From the NCBI GenBank assembly GCA_013297875.1, contig JAAFIW010000002.1, forward strand, positions 306,627 to 370,626: a stretch of 64,000 nt of DNA. Direction: 5' to 3'. Of this stretch, positions 42,713 through 51,450 are shown piece after piece (within the stretch, counting starts at the first letter, position 1; each line of letters opens with the position of its first letter). The notes beneath the pieces are model-generated. The model worked only from the letters and a program-made list of their open reading frames with translations. It was not told where the DNA came from and ran no database searches. The position numbers were made by a program, and so were the translations under genes. Source of the DNA: Comamonadaceae bacterium (GTDB taxonomy: Bacteria; Pseudomonadota; Gammaproteobacteria; Burkholderiales; Burkholderiaceae_C).

Positions 42713-45586
42713 TCAATCAATAAATTTGATCTGGACAAGCTTGGAGGGGCTGCTGGCGCCGGAGGAAGAAAAACCCGTGGCGCTGACGGTGTAGATCTTT
42801 CCCTTCACCACGCTCCAAGGCGTAAAACTCATGCCACTGTTGCCCAACAAAGCCCAGGGCGCGCCACCTTCGGTTCGGTAGATGGTCGGGTCGCCAGGAC
42901 TGGATATCTCGAACTTCACCGACTTGGGGCCTGAGTCTGGCTGGGCCCGGATGCTGACCGGCTTGCCCTGGACAGCGCCGCTGAGGCTGATTTCCACCAC
43001 CGTGTTACCGGGCGAAAGGGCTTGAATCACGCTGTTGCCGTTGCCAGCGTCTACCAATTCCAGACTGGTTACTGCATGGGTGATGGTGGCCGTTACGGTG
43101 CCAGTGACGGTGCCAGTGACGGTGCCCGTCACCGTACCTGTTACGGTCCCTGTGCCCGTTCCGGCGGATCCGGGGATGGTGTTGTAGTCGGCATTGACGG
43201 CTGTCTGCAACGCCTCGATATCGACGTATTTGTCAATCCGGCTGGCGCGCTGCGGCCGATAAGTGGATTTCCAGGCGCTGGCGTAGCTTGCCCACTGCGT
43301 GGCCGCATGGGTCAGGTGAAATTTCGCGTTCGCTCGGTGGGTCAACGCGTCAGCAGCGCCGGTGTTTTTCTGGTAGCGGTACAGGTCGACTGCGCCGCGG
43401 ATCTTGGCTGCGTAGTACTTGCCCAAGGCAGCCATACCAGTGACATCCGCAAGGGTTTCTTTCAAGTCGTTGTTGGCACCGGCGCTCAAGCCAGACAGGG
43501 CATCCAGGGCGGCTTGTGCATTGGCGTCCAGTTGATTGGCTACATCCAGCGGGGTCAAGCGATTGGTCGTGGCGATGCCGTCGACAAAATCTCGAACCGA
43601 CATCACCGACAGCAGGTCACCGTCCTGATCGGCTTGCATCGGCGGATACGAGCTGGGTTTGCCTGAACCGTTGAAGCGGCCTGCGTCGATCAGCGATTGC
43701 ACCGACAAATACCCGTCGTTGTGACCAACGCCGTCTTTGATGTAGCCGGATTTGCTCAGCGAAGCCTCCGGGTACCACATGTAGTCCAGCGAACCCCAGT
43801 ACAAGCGGGTGATCAAGGGGTAGACCTTGGAGGCCTTGGACAGCGCGGTAAACAGCTTTTGACTGTTCGCGGGGCCGTTCAATTCACTGGGGTATTTCGC
43901 GCCCAACGCTGAAATGAATCGTTGATCGGTGGTGCTGGGATCAAACGCCAAATGCCCCCATATTTTGAAGTTGTACCACATTTTCTCGATATACAAATCA
44001 CGGTTGTCCGAGGTCAGCGGCGTGTTTTGGCTGACCACTTCACGGCCCCACATAAACCCATCGGGGCCCATATAGAAACCATTGATCTTCCGGTCGGGAT
44101 CGACCTTCCACTCCGGCTTGTCACTGGCCTGATCACGGAAATTTTTCAGATAATCCCGTGCGAAATCAATATCACCCCAACGCATATTGAAAAAGTCATC
44201 GTTTCGCACCTCCAGTGTCAACTTTTTTCCTTTTGGAATTGAATTGACCCAGCTACCGCTTAAAAACAAAGGGTTTTTCGACGCATGCATATGTGCCTGC
44301 GAGTATTTGTTGGTAAAGCTCAGCGTTGACTCTTCCTGGTTTTGTGTGTCTATGTCCCGGTTGATGCCAGGCAAATTTTTGAAGATATTCGTGATCGTCG
44401 GTATGCTGGTTTCGTGGCCACGGTGGATAAAGCCAAGCCTGCGTGCCGGATTCAGGTTGATGGCATCGCGGTACCCCTCTCCATAGGTGTCCCACAACCA
44501 CTGTTCTTTGACAGCGTCATCGCTGGTGCCGTCCATGTGTTCGCCTGCGGTCACGCCAATGGCCGCCAGATCGTCGTAGGTTTGAATCAAACGCCTGACG
44601 GATTCCCTGAAGTACCTTTTGGTTTTGGCATCGGAGACCGAGCGCGTCAGCCCAGGGTTCTTGATCGCTCCGCGGGTTCCGTCGATGTGGATATTCCAGG
44701 TGATGATGCTGACGGCGATGCCGCGTTGCTTGGCGTAAGCCATGACCTTCTTCCAATGGTCAATCCGCAGATCGACCGTCATGGGTGTTGGAAAGACCGA
44801 TTCCAGCGGCTTACCCAATTCAAACTCGGGTTCCGCCGCATAGAGATTCGGGTTCGAGCGATCGTTGACGACGGTGGTTAACCCTTTGTGGCGTTTGATG
44901 TCGTCCAGGTGGGCCTCAAAAAACTCACCGGAGTCATACTTGACCATCGCCGGAAACGGGTTTTCACTCCACAGTGACAGGTTATTCATGCGACTGCGGG
45001 CCATCGCATCCAGAAAGCGCGTCCAAAACGCCATGTCCCAAACATCTTTGATGCCAAACTGCGCCGCCGTGGAGTCGTCCGCATAGCTGGTTGCCCGGGC
45101 ATCCAGCGGAACATTGAATTTGATGCCACGTACCGCCATGTCGGCGATGTGTGTGCTGTCTCGTACATTGGCCAAACCCTCAAATCGAACCGAGTCCGCG
45201 ACCTGCAAACCGCCGTACATCGCGCCAGAGGCGTCGTTACCGATCACCCAGGTCTGCAAGTCGTTGCCTTTTTGGGTTCGGCGGATCGCAAAACCCTCTT
45301 TTTTCAGGTCGCCGACGTCTGGCGGCTGCCCGGCGATGGCTGCCGTCCCTCGGGTGGTCAAGAAAATCTGGTTGGGGCCGACATGTCTGGATAGGTCGGC
45401 CAGCGTGGCCGTGGATACCGAAAAGCTCTTGCTTCTCAGCGCCGCCTGTAAGTCGCCAGCAGCAAACGTAAGGGCGGGTTGATTGCTGTCATATATCACC
45501 ACAGCGCTTGATTGCGCGTTGGCCAAACCCGACCACAACACAAACAACGTCAGAAAAGCGACTTTCAAGTGCTTGCAAATATTCAT
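42713..45586 (-). CDS. Large exported glycoside hydrolase-like protein
   Basis: 957 residues from the ATG at 45586 (RBS AGGAG). Signal peptide VAFLTLFVLWSGLANAQ. Residues 25-150 resemble the N-terminal domain of alpha-glucuronidase-type hydrolases (TFAAGDLQAALRSKSFSV, MYGGLQVADS). A barrel-like central part follows, with MRSRMNNLSLWSENPFP-like segment MARSRMNNLSLWSENPF, VSIITWNIHIDG and VTAGEHMDGTSDD. It is joined by a Gly-Thr-Val-Thr linker (about 808-833) to a C-terminal beta-sandwich domain (834-957) shared with the DUF4832 neighbour. Likely a secreted or periplasmic enzyme on plant or algal polysaccharide; the exact GH family and substrate are not certain. Confidence 0.72.
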   Translation of the reverse strand: MNICKHLKVAFLTLFVLWSGLANAQSSAVVIYDSNQPALTFAAGDLQAALRSKSFSVSTATLADLSRHVGPNQIFLTTRGTAAIAGQPPDVGDLKKEGFAIRRTQKGNDLQTWVIGNDASGAMYGGLQVADSVRFEGLANVRDSTHIADMAVRGIKFNVPLDARATSYADDSTAAQFGIKDVWDMAFWTRFLDAMARSRMNNLSLWSENPFPAMVKYDSGEFFEAHLDDIKRHKGLTTVVNDRSNPNLYAAEPEFELGKPLESVFPTPMTVDLRIDHWKKVMAYAKQRGIAVSIITWNIHIDGTRGAIKNPGLTRSVSDAKTKRYFRESVRRLIQTYDDLAAIGVTAGEHMDGTSDDAVKEQWLWDTYGEGYRDAINLNPARRLGFIHRGHETSIPTITNIFKNLPGINRDIDTQNQEESTLSFTNKYSQAHMHASKNPLFLSGSWVNSIPKGKKLTLEVRNDDFFNMRWGDIDFARDYLKNFRDQASDKPEWKVDPDRKINGFYMGPDGFMWGREVVSQNTPLTSDNRDLYIEKMWYNFKIWGHLAFDPSTTDQRFISALGAKYPSELNGPANSQKLFTALSKASKVYPLITRLYWGSLDYMWYPEASLSKSGYIKDGVGHNDGYLSVQSLIDAGRFNGSGKPSSYPPMQADQDGDLLSVMSVRDFVDGIATTNRLTPLDVANQLDANAQAALDALSGLSAGANNDLKETLADVTGMAALGKYYAAKIRGAVDLYRYQKNTGAADALTHRANAKFHLTHAATQWASYASAWKSTYRPQRASRIDKYVDIEALQTAVNADYNTIPGSAGTGTGTVTGTVTGTVTGTVTGTVTATITHAVTSLELVDAGNGNSVIQALSPGNTVVEISLSGAVQGKPVSIRAQPDSGPKSVKFEISSPGDPTIYRTEGGAPWALLGNSGMSFTPWSVVKGKIYTVSATGFSSSGASSPSKLVQIKFID
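43087..43163 (-). repeat. 12-bp tandem repeat coding a GTVT linker
   Basis: About six units of a 12-bp sequence (GTGCCAGTGACG and variants) on the plus strand encode GTVTGTVTGTVT on the coding strand. It forms a flexible Thr-rich linker between the catalytic part and the C-terminal domain, and is a probable site of length variation. Confidence 0.85.
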
Positions 45587-45656
45587 TTTTATCTCCTGTT
45601 CGAATTGTTCAACGCGTACTCCAAAAACCGACCTTGATGGTGAAGACTTCAAGCTG

Positions 45657-45711
45657 AACTAATACATTTGGGTTGCAATATTTACACAAAGATGCTACTT
45701 TCGTATTAGTT
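45657..45711. promoter_or_regulatory. Inverted repeat AACTAATAC ... GTATTAGTT in the divergent intergenic region
   Basis: AACTAATAC (45657-45665) and its exact complement GTATTAGTT (45703-45711) are 37 bp apart between the glycosidase-like gene and the divergent LysR gene. Neither is used by other features. A LysR-type tetramer commonly spans sites of this spacing, so this is a candidate regulatory region. Confidence 0.4.
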
Positions 45712-45822
45712 TCAACGAGATTCTGGGCGTTTGAGGCCGCTGATGGAAGTGCAGCAATTGGAATTTCGCTTATTCACCGCAGGAATATTGCCAAGAAGCC
45801 GAATGCGTGGTTTACTTTGAGA

Positions 45823-46749
45823 ATGTCCAGTATTCAAGCCATGAAATTGTTTGTCCGGGTGGTGGACCTGGGTTCATTCAGCAAGGCGGCTGCCGATGTG
45901 GGCATCGGACAGCCATCGGCCACCAAGATGGTTGCGCAGCTGGAAAAGAAACTGGGTTCGCGCTTGCTGTTTCGCAGCACGCATGGTGTCTCGCCGACCG
46001 AGGTCGGTGCGCTGTACTACGAAAAGTGCAAACTGGTTGCACACCATGTGGAGGAAGCCGAGAGCGTGGCCTCGCTGATGCAGACGCAGGTGCAGGGAGG
46101 CATTCGAATCAGCACCACGATGGACTTTGGCCGGCGGGTATTGGCCCCGTTGGTGCTGCGCTTTCTGCAGCTGAACCCCAGGGTGCAAATCGAGCTGCTG
46201 TTTGACGACCACATTGTGAACATGGTGGAGCAGGGCATTGATGTGGCGATTCGCATGGGGCGCCTGGCAGATTCCACGCTGGGCGCGCGCTACTTGGGCC
46301 GTAACCCCTGGTCTGTTGTGGCCTCGCCTGACTATCTGGCGCGCCGTGGCCAGCCGATGGTGCCGGCTGATTTGACATCACACGACGCGCTGATCATCAG
46401 CACCGTGCAAAACGATTCCCGCTGGCATTTGACCGGTGCCGACGGTGAAACGGTGACGGTGCAACTCAAAGGGCCGCTGCGATCCAACAACAAGTCTGCA
46501 CTGATGACAGCCGCCTGCGCGGGCTTGGGTATTGCGGCGCTGCCGACCTATGTGGTGCATGGGGCGATTGCAAGCGGCGCGTTGGTTTCGCTGCTGGGCG
46601 ACTGGGCGCTGCCCACCCAGGAAATGCACGCCGTCTACCCCTCGCCACGCATGGTTCCGGCCAAGGTCAATGGCTTCGTGGAGTGGCTGCATGCGCAGCT
46701 GAGCGAGACCTGGTGGGCGACCCGGTGGAGCGGCTCCTGCGTGACCTGA
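45823..46749 (+). CDS. LysR-family transcriptional regulator
   Basis: 308 residues from the ATG at 45823; the frame opens at 45673 but the protein starts MSSIQAMKLFVRVVDLGS. The winged HTH covers about residues 1-60 (SFSKAAADVGIGQPSATKMV, SRLLFRSTHGV). The LysR substrate-binding domain follows from about 88. It belongs to the subgroup with Q-P-S-A-T-K recognition helices. Transcribed divergently from the two exported-protein genes, it is their likely regulator, by position. Confidence 0.9.
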   Translation: MSSIQAMKLFVRVVDLGSFSKAAADVGIGQPSATKMVAQLEKKLGSRLLFRSTHGVSPTEVGALYYEKCKLVAHHVEEAESVASLMQTQVQGGIRISTTMDFGRRVLAPLVLRFLQLNPRVQIELLFDDHIVNMVEQGIDVAIRMGRLADSTLGARYLGRNPWSVVASPDYLARRGQPMVPADLTSHDALIISTVQNDSRWHLTGADGETVTVQLKGPLRSNNKSALMTAACAGLGIAALPTYVVHGAIASGALVSLLGDWALPTQEMHAVYPSPRMVPAKVNGFVEWLHAQLSETWWATRWSGSCVT

Positions 46750-46851
46750 GGCGGCGGCCATTGGGGGAGCAGGCTTATCGCACCCGGGACAGTTTTCGGC
46801 GGGTCTGCTGCGCAGAATCGAGGTTTTTCCAATCGCACCATCGGAGACACC

Positions 46852-47646
46852 ATGACCCCCCGCACCATTCAACAACTGTTCGACCTCAAAGGCAAAACCG
46901 CACTGGTGACGGGTGGCTCCCGCGGCTTGGGGCTGCAGATGGCCCATGCGCTGGGAGAGGCGGGTGCCAAGATCATGCTCAGCTCGCGCAAGGCTGACGA
47001 CCTGGAAGAGGCCACCAAAGAGTTGCAAGCTGCTGGAATCGATGCCCGCTGGATTGCCGCCGACTGCGCCAAGGAAGAAGACATTCGCCGCCTGGCCACC
47101 GAGACGCTGGAGCGCATGGGCCATGTGGACATTCTGATCAACAACGCCGGTGCCGCCTGGGGCGCGCCGGCTGAAGACCACCCGGTGGAAGCCTGGGACA
47201 AGGTGATGAACCTGAACATTCGCGGCTACTTCATCCTGAGCCAGCACATTGCCAAGGCCAGCATGATCGCCAGAAAGTCGGGGCGCATCATCAACGTGGC
47301 CAGCATCGCCGGCCTGGGCGGCAACCCGGTGGAGATGACCACGATTGCCTACAACACCAGCAAAGGCGCAGTGATCAACTTCACCCGCACGCTGGGCGCG
47401 GAATGGGGCAAGTACAACATCACGGTGAATGCGATTTGCCCCGGCTTTTTCCCCAGCAAAATGACCATGGCCACGTTGAAAAACCTGGGTGAAGAGAAGC
47501 TGAAAGCCAATGCCCCGCTGAAGCGTCTCGGTGACGATGAAGACTTGAAGGGCCTGACCTTGCTGTTCGCATCGGACGCGGGCAAACACATCACCGGGCA
47601 GTGGTTGGCGGTGGATGGTGGGGTCAGTGTCGTCACTGGCGGATAA
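46852..47646 (+). CDS. Short-chain dehydrogenase/reductase
   Basis: 264 residues of the classical SDR family: NAD(P) motif TGGSRGLG (about 19-26), NNAG, catalytic Ser in NVASIAG and YNTSK (Tyr/Lys). An Asn-Ile-rich C-terminus ends with VDGGVSVVTGG. It probably acts on a 3-hydroxyacyl or related alcohol, but the substrate is open. It heads a plus-strand run with a thioesterase 3 bp downstream and a CurA-like reductase, which points to acyl or carbonyl metabolism. Confidence 0.9.
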   Translation: MTPRTIQQLFDLKGKTALVTGGSRGLGLQMAHALGEAGAKIMLSSRKADDLEEATKELQAAGIDARWIAADCAKEEDIRRLATETLERMGHVDILINNAGAAWGAPAEDHPVEAWDKVMNLNIRGYFILSQHIAKASMIARKSGRIINVASIAGLGGNPVEMTTIAYNTSKGAVINFTRTLGAEWGKYNITVNAICPGFFPSKMTMATLKNLGEEKLKANAPLKRLGDDEDLKGLTLLFASDAGKHITGQWLAVDGGVSVVTGG

Positions 47647-47649
47647 CTC

Positions 47650-48105
47650 GTGAAGTTTGGTGTCGACATCCCTTTCGTGCACCACCTGGGTTTTCAGCTG
47701 GTGCTGTGGGAGGGCGGTCATTCGCAGATTGACTACGCGCCCAAGCCCGAGCACCTGAACAGCTTTGGCGTGACGCACGGCGGGGCCTGCATGACCTTGC
47801 TGGATGTGGTGATGGCGGTGGCAGCGCGCAGTGTGGAGCGCGACATGGGTGTGGTGACCATCGAGATGAAAACCAGCTTCATGCAAGCCGCCAAAGTGCC
47901 TGCGGGCGTGGCGCTGGTGGGCAAGGGCCGCTTGATGCACCGCACGGCCACGATGGCGTTTACCGAGGGCACGATTTACGATGACCAGGGCAGGGCGTGT
48001 GCACATGCCACGGGCACCTTCAAATACGTCAAACGCCTGGCCACGGGGCCCAAGAGCGTGAACGATCTGAACCGCAGTGAGCAGAGCGTGATTTCGACCG
48101 ACTAA
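47650..48105 (+). CDS. PaaI/YbgC-type hotdog thioesterase
   Basis: 151 residues from a GTG start 3 bp after the SDR stop. The motif SFGVTHGGACMTLLDVVMA contains the HGG and acidic residue of PaaI-like thioesterases, followed by TIEMKTSFMQAAK. It would hydrolyse an acyl-CoA. Coupling to the SDR suggests the two work on the same intermediates. Confidence 0.83.
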   Translation: MKFGVDIPFVHHLGFQLVLWEGGHSQIDYAPKPEHLNSFGVTHGGACMTLLDVVMAVAARSVERDMGVVTIEMKTSFMQAAKVPAGVALVGKGRLMHRTATMAFTEGTIYDDQGRACAHATGTFKYVKRLATGPKSVNDLNRSEQSVISTD

Positions 48106-48178
48106 AGCCTGTTTTTAAGCCAAATCGGCCACCAGCCCATAGATTCATTGCTCAAGCAGCTATCAAATTAATAGTAAC
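48105..48178 (-). repeat. Dispersed repeat copy before the CurA-like gene
   Basis: Inverted orientation: CACCAGCCCATAGATTCATT then GCTCAAGCAGCTATCAAATTAAT. It spans the gap between the thioesterase and reductase genes and ends 17 bp before the latter's ATG, so it forms much of that gene's 5' region. Confidence 0.75.
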
Positions 48179-48194
48179 CCAAAGGACAAACACC

Positions 48195-49211
48195 ATGCCA
48201 AGCAACCAGCAAATCGTGCTCGACAACCGCCCCCAGGGCGAAGCGTCAGTCAGCAACTTCAAACTCGTGACCGCCGACACACCCGCGCTGCAAGACGGCC
48301 AGGTGCTGGTGCACCATCACTATTTAAGCCTGGACCCCTACATGCGTGGCCGCATGAACGACAGCAAAAGTTACGCCGCACCGCAGCCCCTGGGCCAGCC
48401 GATGATTGGCGGCACGGCGGGCGAGGTGGTGGAAAGCTGCCACCCAAAATTTGCCGTGGGCGACAAGGTGGTGGGCATGGGCGGCTGGCAGCAATACAGC
48501 GTGGTTGACGCCAGCGTTGTGGGCGCGCTGCGCAAGGTCGACACCACCCATGTGCCTTTGAGCGACTACCTGGGCGCCGTCGGCATGCCCGGCGTCACGG
48601 CCTGGTACGGCTTGGTGAAAATTTGCGAGCCCAAAGCAGGCGAAACCCTGGTGGTCACCGCTGCCAGCGGCGCGGTGGGCAGTGCTTTTGGTGCGCTGGC
48701 CAAGGCGCGCGGCTGCCGCGTGGTGGGCATTGCCGGTGGCAAAGACAAGTGCGACTACGTGGTGAACGACTTGGGTTTTGACGCCTGCATTGACTACAAA
48801 CAGCACAGCGATGGCAAAGCCCTGCACGTGGCGCTCAAAGCGGCTTGCCCCAACGGCATTGACGGCTATTTTGAAAACGTGGGCGGCTGGATTCTGGACG
48901 TGGTGCTGGCGCAAATGAACGCCTTTGGCCGCATTGCCGTGTGCGGAATGATTGCTGGCTACGACGGCAAACCGCAGCCGCTGGCCGCGCCGGCGCTGAT
49001 CTTGATGAGCCGCTTGAAAGTGCAGGGCTTTATCGTCAGCGAGCACATGGAAGTCTGGCCCGAAGCCTTGGGTGAACTGGGTACCCTGGTTGGCACCGGC
49101 AAATTCCGCCCGCGCGAGTCGGTGGCGCAGGGGATTGAGGCAGCGCCTGAGGCGTTTTTGGGGCTGCTGAAGGGGCGGAATTTTGGCAAGCAAGTGGTGA
49201 AGTTGGTGTGA
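48195..49211 (+). CDS. Zinc-independent MDR oxidoreductase (CurA/leukotriene B4 dehydrogenase type)
   Basis: 338 residues. Medium-chain dehydrogenase lacking zinc-ligand Cys. Motifs are LSLDPYMRGRMND near the N-terminus, VGMPGVTAWYGL, the nucleotide loop AASGAVGSAFGALAKARG (AxxGxxG) and YFENVGG. Members reduce alpha,beta-unsaturated ketones or aldehydes with NADPH. RBS AAAGGAC upstream. Confidence 0.92.
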   Translation: MPSNQQIVLDNRPQGEASVSNFKLVTADTPALQDGQVLVHHHYLSLDPYMRGRMNDSKSYAAPQPLGQPMIGGTAGEVVESCHPKFAVGDKVVGMGGWQQYSVVDASVVGALRKVDTTHVPLSDYLGAVGMPGVTAWYGLVKICEPKAGETLVVTAASGAVGSAFGALAKARGCRVVGIAGGKDKCDYVVNDLGFDACIDYKQHSDGKALHVALKAACPNGIDGYFENVGGWILDVVLAQMNAFGRIAVCGMIAGYDGKPQPLAAPALILMSRLKVQGFIVSEHMEVWPEALGELGTLVGTGKFRPRESVAQGIEAAPEAFLGLLKGRNFGKQVVKLV

Positions 49212-49302
49212 GGTGATGACGTGAGGACTGGCATCGTTCAACAGGCGGAGCAGGGTGCTGCGGATGGCTTGCGTTTGTACCACGCATGCCCCCACCCCAC
49301 CC

Positions 49303-49425
49303 CTCCCCCAGCGGGGGAGGGAGCCAAAGCCTTTCCCCCAGCGGGGGAGGGAGCTAAAGCCTTTCCCCCAGCGGGGGAGGGAGCTAAAGCCTTTCCCCCG
49401 GAAGGGGAGGGAGCAAATGCCTTTC
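49303..49425 (+). repeat. 30-bp tandem array of a GGGGGAGGG-type palindromic repeat
   Basis: About four units with a period of exactly 30 bp, each CCCAGCGGGGGAGGGAGC plus CTAAAGCCTTTCC. A further palindrome CTCCCCTCCCGGGGGAGGG lies at 49463-49483. These are REP-like sequences of intergenic type. Because 30 is divisible by 3, a frame stays open through the array (AGEGAKAFPP repeated) and joins the desaturase frame. Confidence 0.85.
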
Positions 49426-49487
49426 GTGCGGACGAAGGCCCAAGCACCGAACTGTCTTCCTCCCTCCCCTCCCGGGGGAGGGCGGGG

Positions 49488-50528
49488 GTGGGGGCACCTG
49501 CGCGGCAAGGCGAAGACTTCCGCAGCGACCTCCGCTCCCCCGGCTCAGCCAACGCCCAGGCCCGCCGCATCCTGTCCCCCCACGAGCTGGCCCCACTCAC
49601 CCAGCTGTCAAACACGAAGTCGCTCCTGGCCATCTCCCAAACCACAGGCCTGATCGCCGCCGCCATCGCCTTCGCGTTGTACGTCGGTTTCAGCCCCTGG
49701 GTGCTTTTAAGCATCATCGCCATCGGCATCGCCCAACACGGCGTGTTCATCCTCGCGCACGAAGCGGCGCACTACCGCCTGTTTGCCAACCGCATCGTCA
49801 ACGACGCCGCGGGCCGCTTCATCGGCATGGCCGGTGGCGTGTCCATGTGCACCTACCGCGTCACGCACCGGCTGCACCACAACAACCTGTACACCGCGCA
49901 AGACCCCGATACCGCCATTCACGGCGGCTACCCGCGCGGCAAGGCCTATCTGCTCAAGAAGCTGCTGCAAGACCTGCTGGGCATCAACGCCTGGAAAACC
50001 TATGCCTACTTCTTCGGCTCACCCGCGATCAACGACGACACGCAAGACCGCATCAACCCGCTCAACGACACCTCGCCCCAGCTGCGCGCCGCTGCAAGGC
50101 AAGACCGCTGGTGCGTGGTGGCGTTTCACATCACAGCCCCTCTGGCCGCATTCATCGCGGGTAGTTGGACAGGCCTGGCCTGGTACGCCGTGTTGTGGCT
50201 GCTGCCGCTGCTCACCGTGCTGCAACCCATTTTGCGGCTGCGGGCCATTTGCGAGCATGGGGCGGTGACCGATCTGTCGTCGCCGCTCACCGCTGCCCGC
50301 AGCAACAACACCTCGGGCAATGCCTTGAACTGGCTGGCCCGCGCCCTGCTGTTTCCGCACCATGTGAACTACCACCTGGAGCACCACCTGTACCCGGCGG
50401 TGCCCCATTACCACCTGCCCCGCCTGCACCAGTTGTTGCAAGAAAAAGGCGCGCTGGCCGGTGCCGAGGTGCGCGATCTGCACCACACTTTCGGCTTGAT
50501 CTTTGCGCAAAGGAAACCCCGTGTCTGA
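49488..50528 (+). CDS. Membrane fatty acid desaturase-like di-iron protein
   Basis: 346 residues if the GTG at 49488 is used. The three His boxes of integral membrane desaturases are visible: HEAAH, HRLHHNN and YHLEHHLYP. Hydrophobic segments lie before and between them (LIAAAIAFALYVGF, VLWLLPLLTVLQPILRL). It would introduce a double bond or hydroxyl into a lipid or related chain. The frame is open back to GTG 49221, but residues there would encode the 30-bp REP-like array, so the shorter form is favoured; GGGGGAGGG just upstream of 49488 can serve as RBS. The stop overlaps the GST start by 8 bp. Confidence 0.82.
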   Translation: MGAPARQGEDFRSDLRSPGSANAQARRILSPHELAPLTQLSNTKSLLAISQTTGLIAAAIAFALYVGFSPWVLLSIIAIGIAQHGVFILAHEAAHYRLFANRIVNDAAGRFIGMAGGVSMCTYRVTHRLHHNNLYTAQDPDTAIHGGYPRGKAYLLKKLLQDLLGINAWKTYAYFFGSPAINDDTQDRINPLNDTSPQLRAAARQDRWCVVAFHITAPLAAFIAGSWTGLAWYAVLWLLPLLTVLQPILRLRAICEHGAVTDLSSPLTAARSNNTSGNALNWLARALLFPHHVNYHLEHHLYPAVPHYHLPRLHQLLQEKGALAGAEVRDLHHTFGLIFAQRKPRV

Positions 50529-51450
50529 CATCATCTTGCACCACTACGCCAGCTCGCCATTCTCCGAAAAAGTACGCCTGGTGCTGGGCTACAAAGGCCT
50601 GGCGTGGAAGTCCGTTCACGTGCCGCGCATCATGCCCAAGCCCGATGTGCAGGCGCTCACTGGCGGTTACCGCAAAACGCCTTTTTTGCAGATCGGCGCC
50701 GACATTTATTGCGACACCGCGCTGATGTGCGATGTGCTGGAAAAAATCAAGCCCACGCCCACGCTCTATCCGCCACAGCACAAGGCCGTGGCCCGCGTGT
50801 TGGCCCAGTGGGCCGACGAGAAACTGTTCTGGGCAGCCATGGCCTACAACTTCTCGCCCGCTGGCGCGGCCCAAATGTTTGGCAGCGCCCCGCCCGAGCA
50901 TGCCAAAGCCTTCGCCGAAGACCGCGCCAAGATGCGAAGCGGCATGCCGCGCATGCCGCTGCCCGATGCCACGGCGGCCTACAAAAGCTACCTGCGCCGC
51001 ATCTCCAGCATGCTGGACGACCAGCCGTTTCTGCTGGGCCAAGCGCCCTGCATTGCCGACTTTGCCGCCTACCACCCGCTGTGGTTCACACGCACGCAGA
51101 CCTCGGTTGTGGCAGGAATTTTGGACAACAAACCCGGCGTGCTGGCCTGGATGGACCGCATGGCCGCCATTGGCTACGGCCATTCCGAAAAAATGGATGC
51201 TATGCAAGCGATAGCTGCTTCAGCAGCATCCACGACGCTTCCAGCCGACAACGACGTGTTTCAAGACGAGCATGGGATTCCCCTGGGCAGCCAAGTCAGC
51301 ATCGCTGCCGAAAGCTTCGGCCCCGAAACCACCGAGGGCGAGCTGGTCGCCGCCACCCGCATGCACTACACGCTGCGCCGCACCGACCCGCGCGCGGGCA
51401 CCGTGCATGTGCACTTTCCGCGTGTGGGGTTTGTGATGAAAGCGTTGTAG
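50521..51450 (+). CDS. Glutathione S-transferase family protein
   Basis: 309 residues from GTG 50521, with AAAGGAAA upstream inside the desaturase end. The thioredoxin-fold N-terminus ILHHYASSPFSEKVRLVLG has the Ser of the GST active site, with GGYRKTPFLQIG as the cis-Pro loop. The helical C-terminal domain ends near residue 220. An extra tail of about 85 residues follows, starting with a translated piece of the dispersed repeat (AMQAIAASAAS). Function: glutathione conjugation, or a redox role that cannot be specified. Confidence 0.87.
   Translation: MSDIILHHYASSPFSEKVRLVLGYKGLAWKSVHVPRIMPKPDVQALTGGYRKTPFLQIGADIYCDTALMCDVLEKIKPTPTLYPPQHKAVARVLAQWADEKLFWAAMAYNFSPAGAAQMFGSAPPEHAKAFAEDRAKMRSGMPRMPLPDATAAYKSYLRRISSMLDDQPFLLGQAPCIADFAAYHPLWFTRTQTSVVAGILDNKPGVLAWMDRMAAIGYGHSEKMDAMQAIAASAASTTLPADNDVFQDEHGIPLGSQVSIAAESFGPETTEGELVAATRMHYTLRRTDPRAGTVHVHFPRVGFVMKAL
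51194..51230 (+). repeat. Partial dispersed repeat copy translated in the GST gene
   Basis: ATGCAAGCGATAGCTGCTTC followed by AGCAGCATCC. It is in the same reading frame as the DUF748 copies. The core's TGA is TCA here, so the frame stays open (IAASAA). Confidence 0.55.

Noticed and set aside
46378-48006. A 542-codon minus-strand frame across the LysR, SDR and thioesterase genes
   Set aside because: It spans three well-supported plus-strand genes and their gaps, and its translation has no domain. Shadow frame.
49303-49425. CRISPR array
   Set aside because: The 30-bp units are directly adjacent with no spacers, only about four copies, and no cas genes are present. It is a tandem REP-like array.
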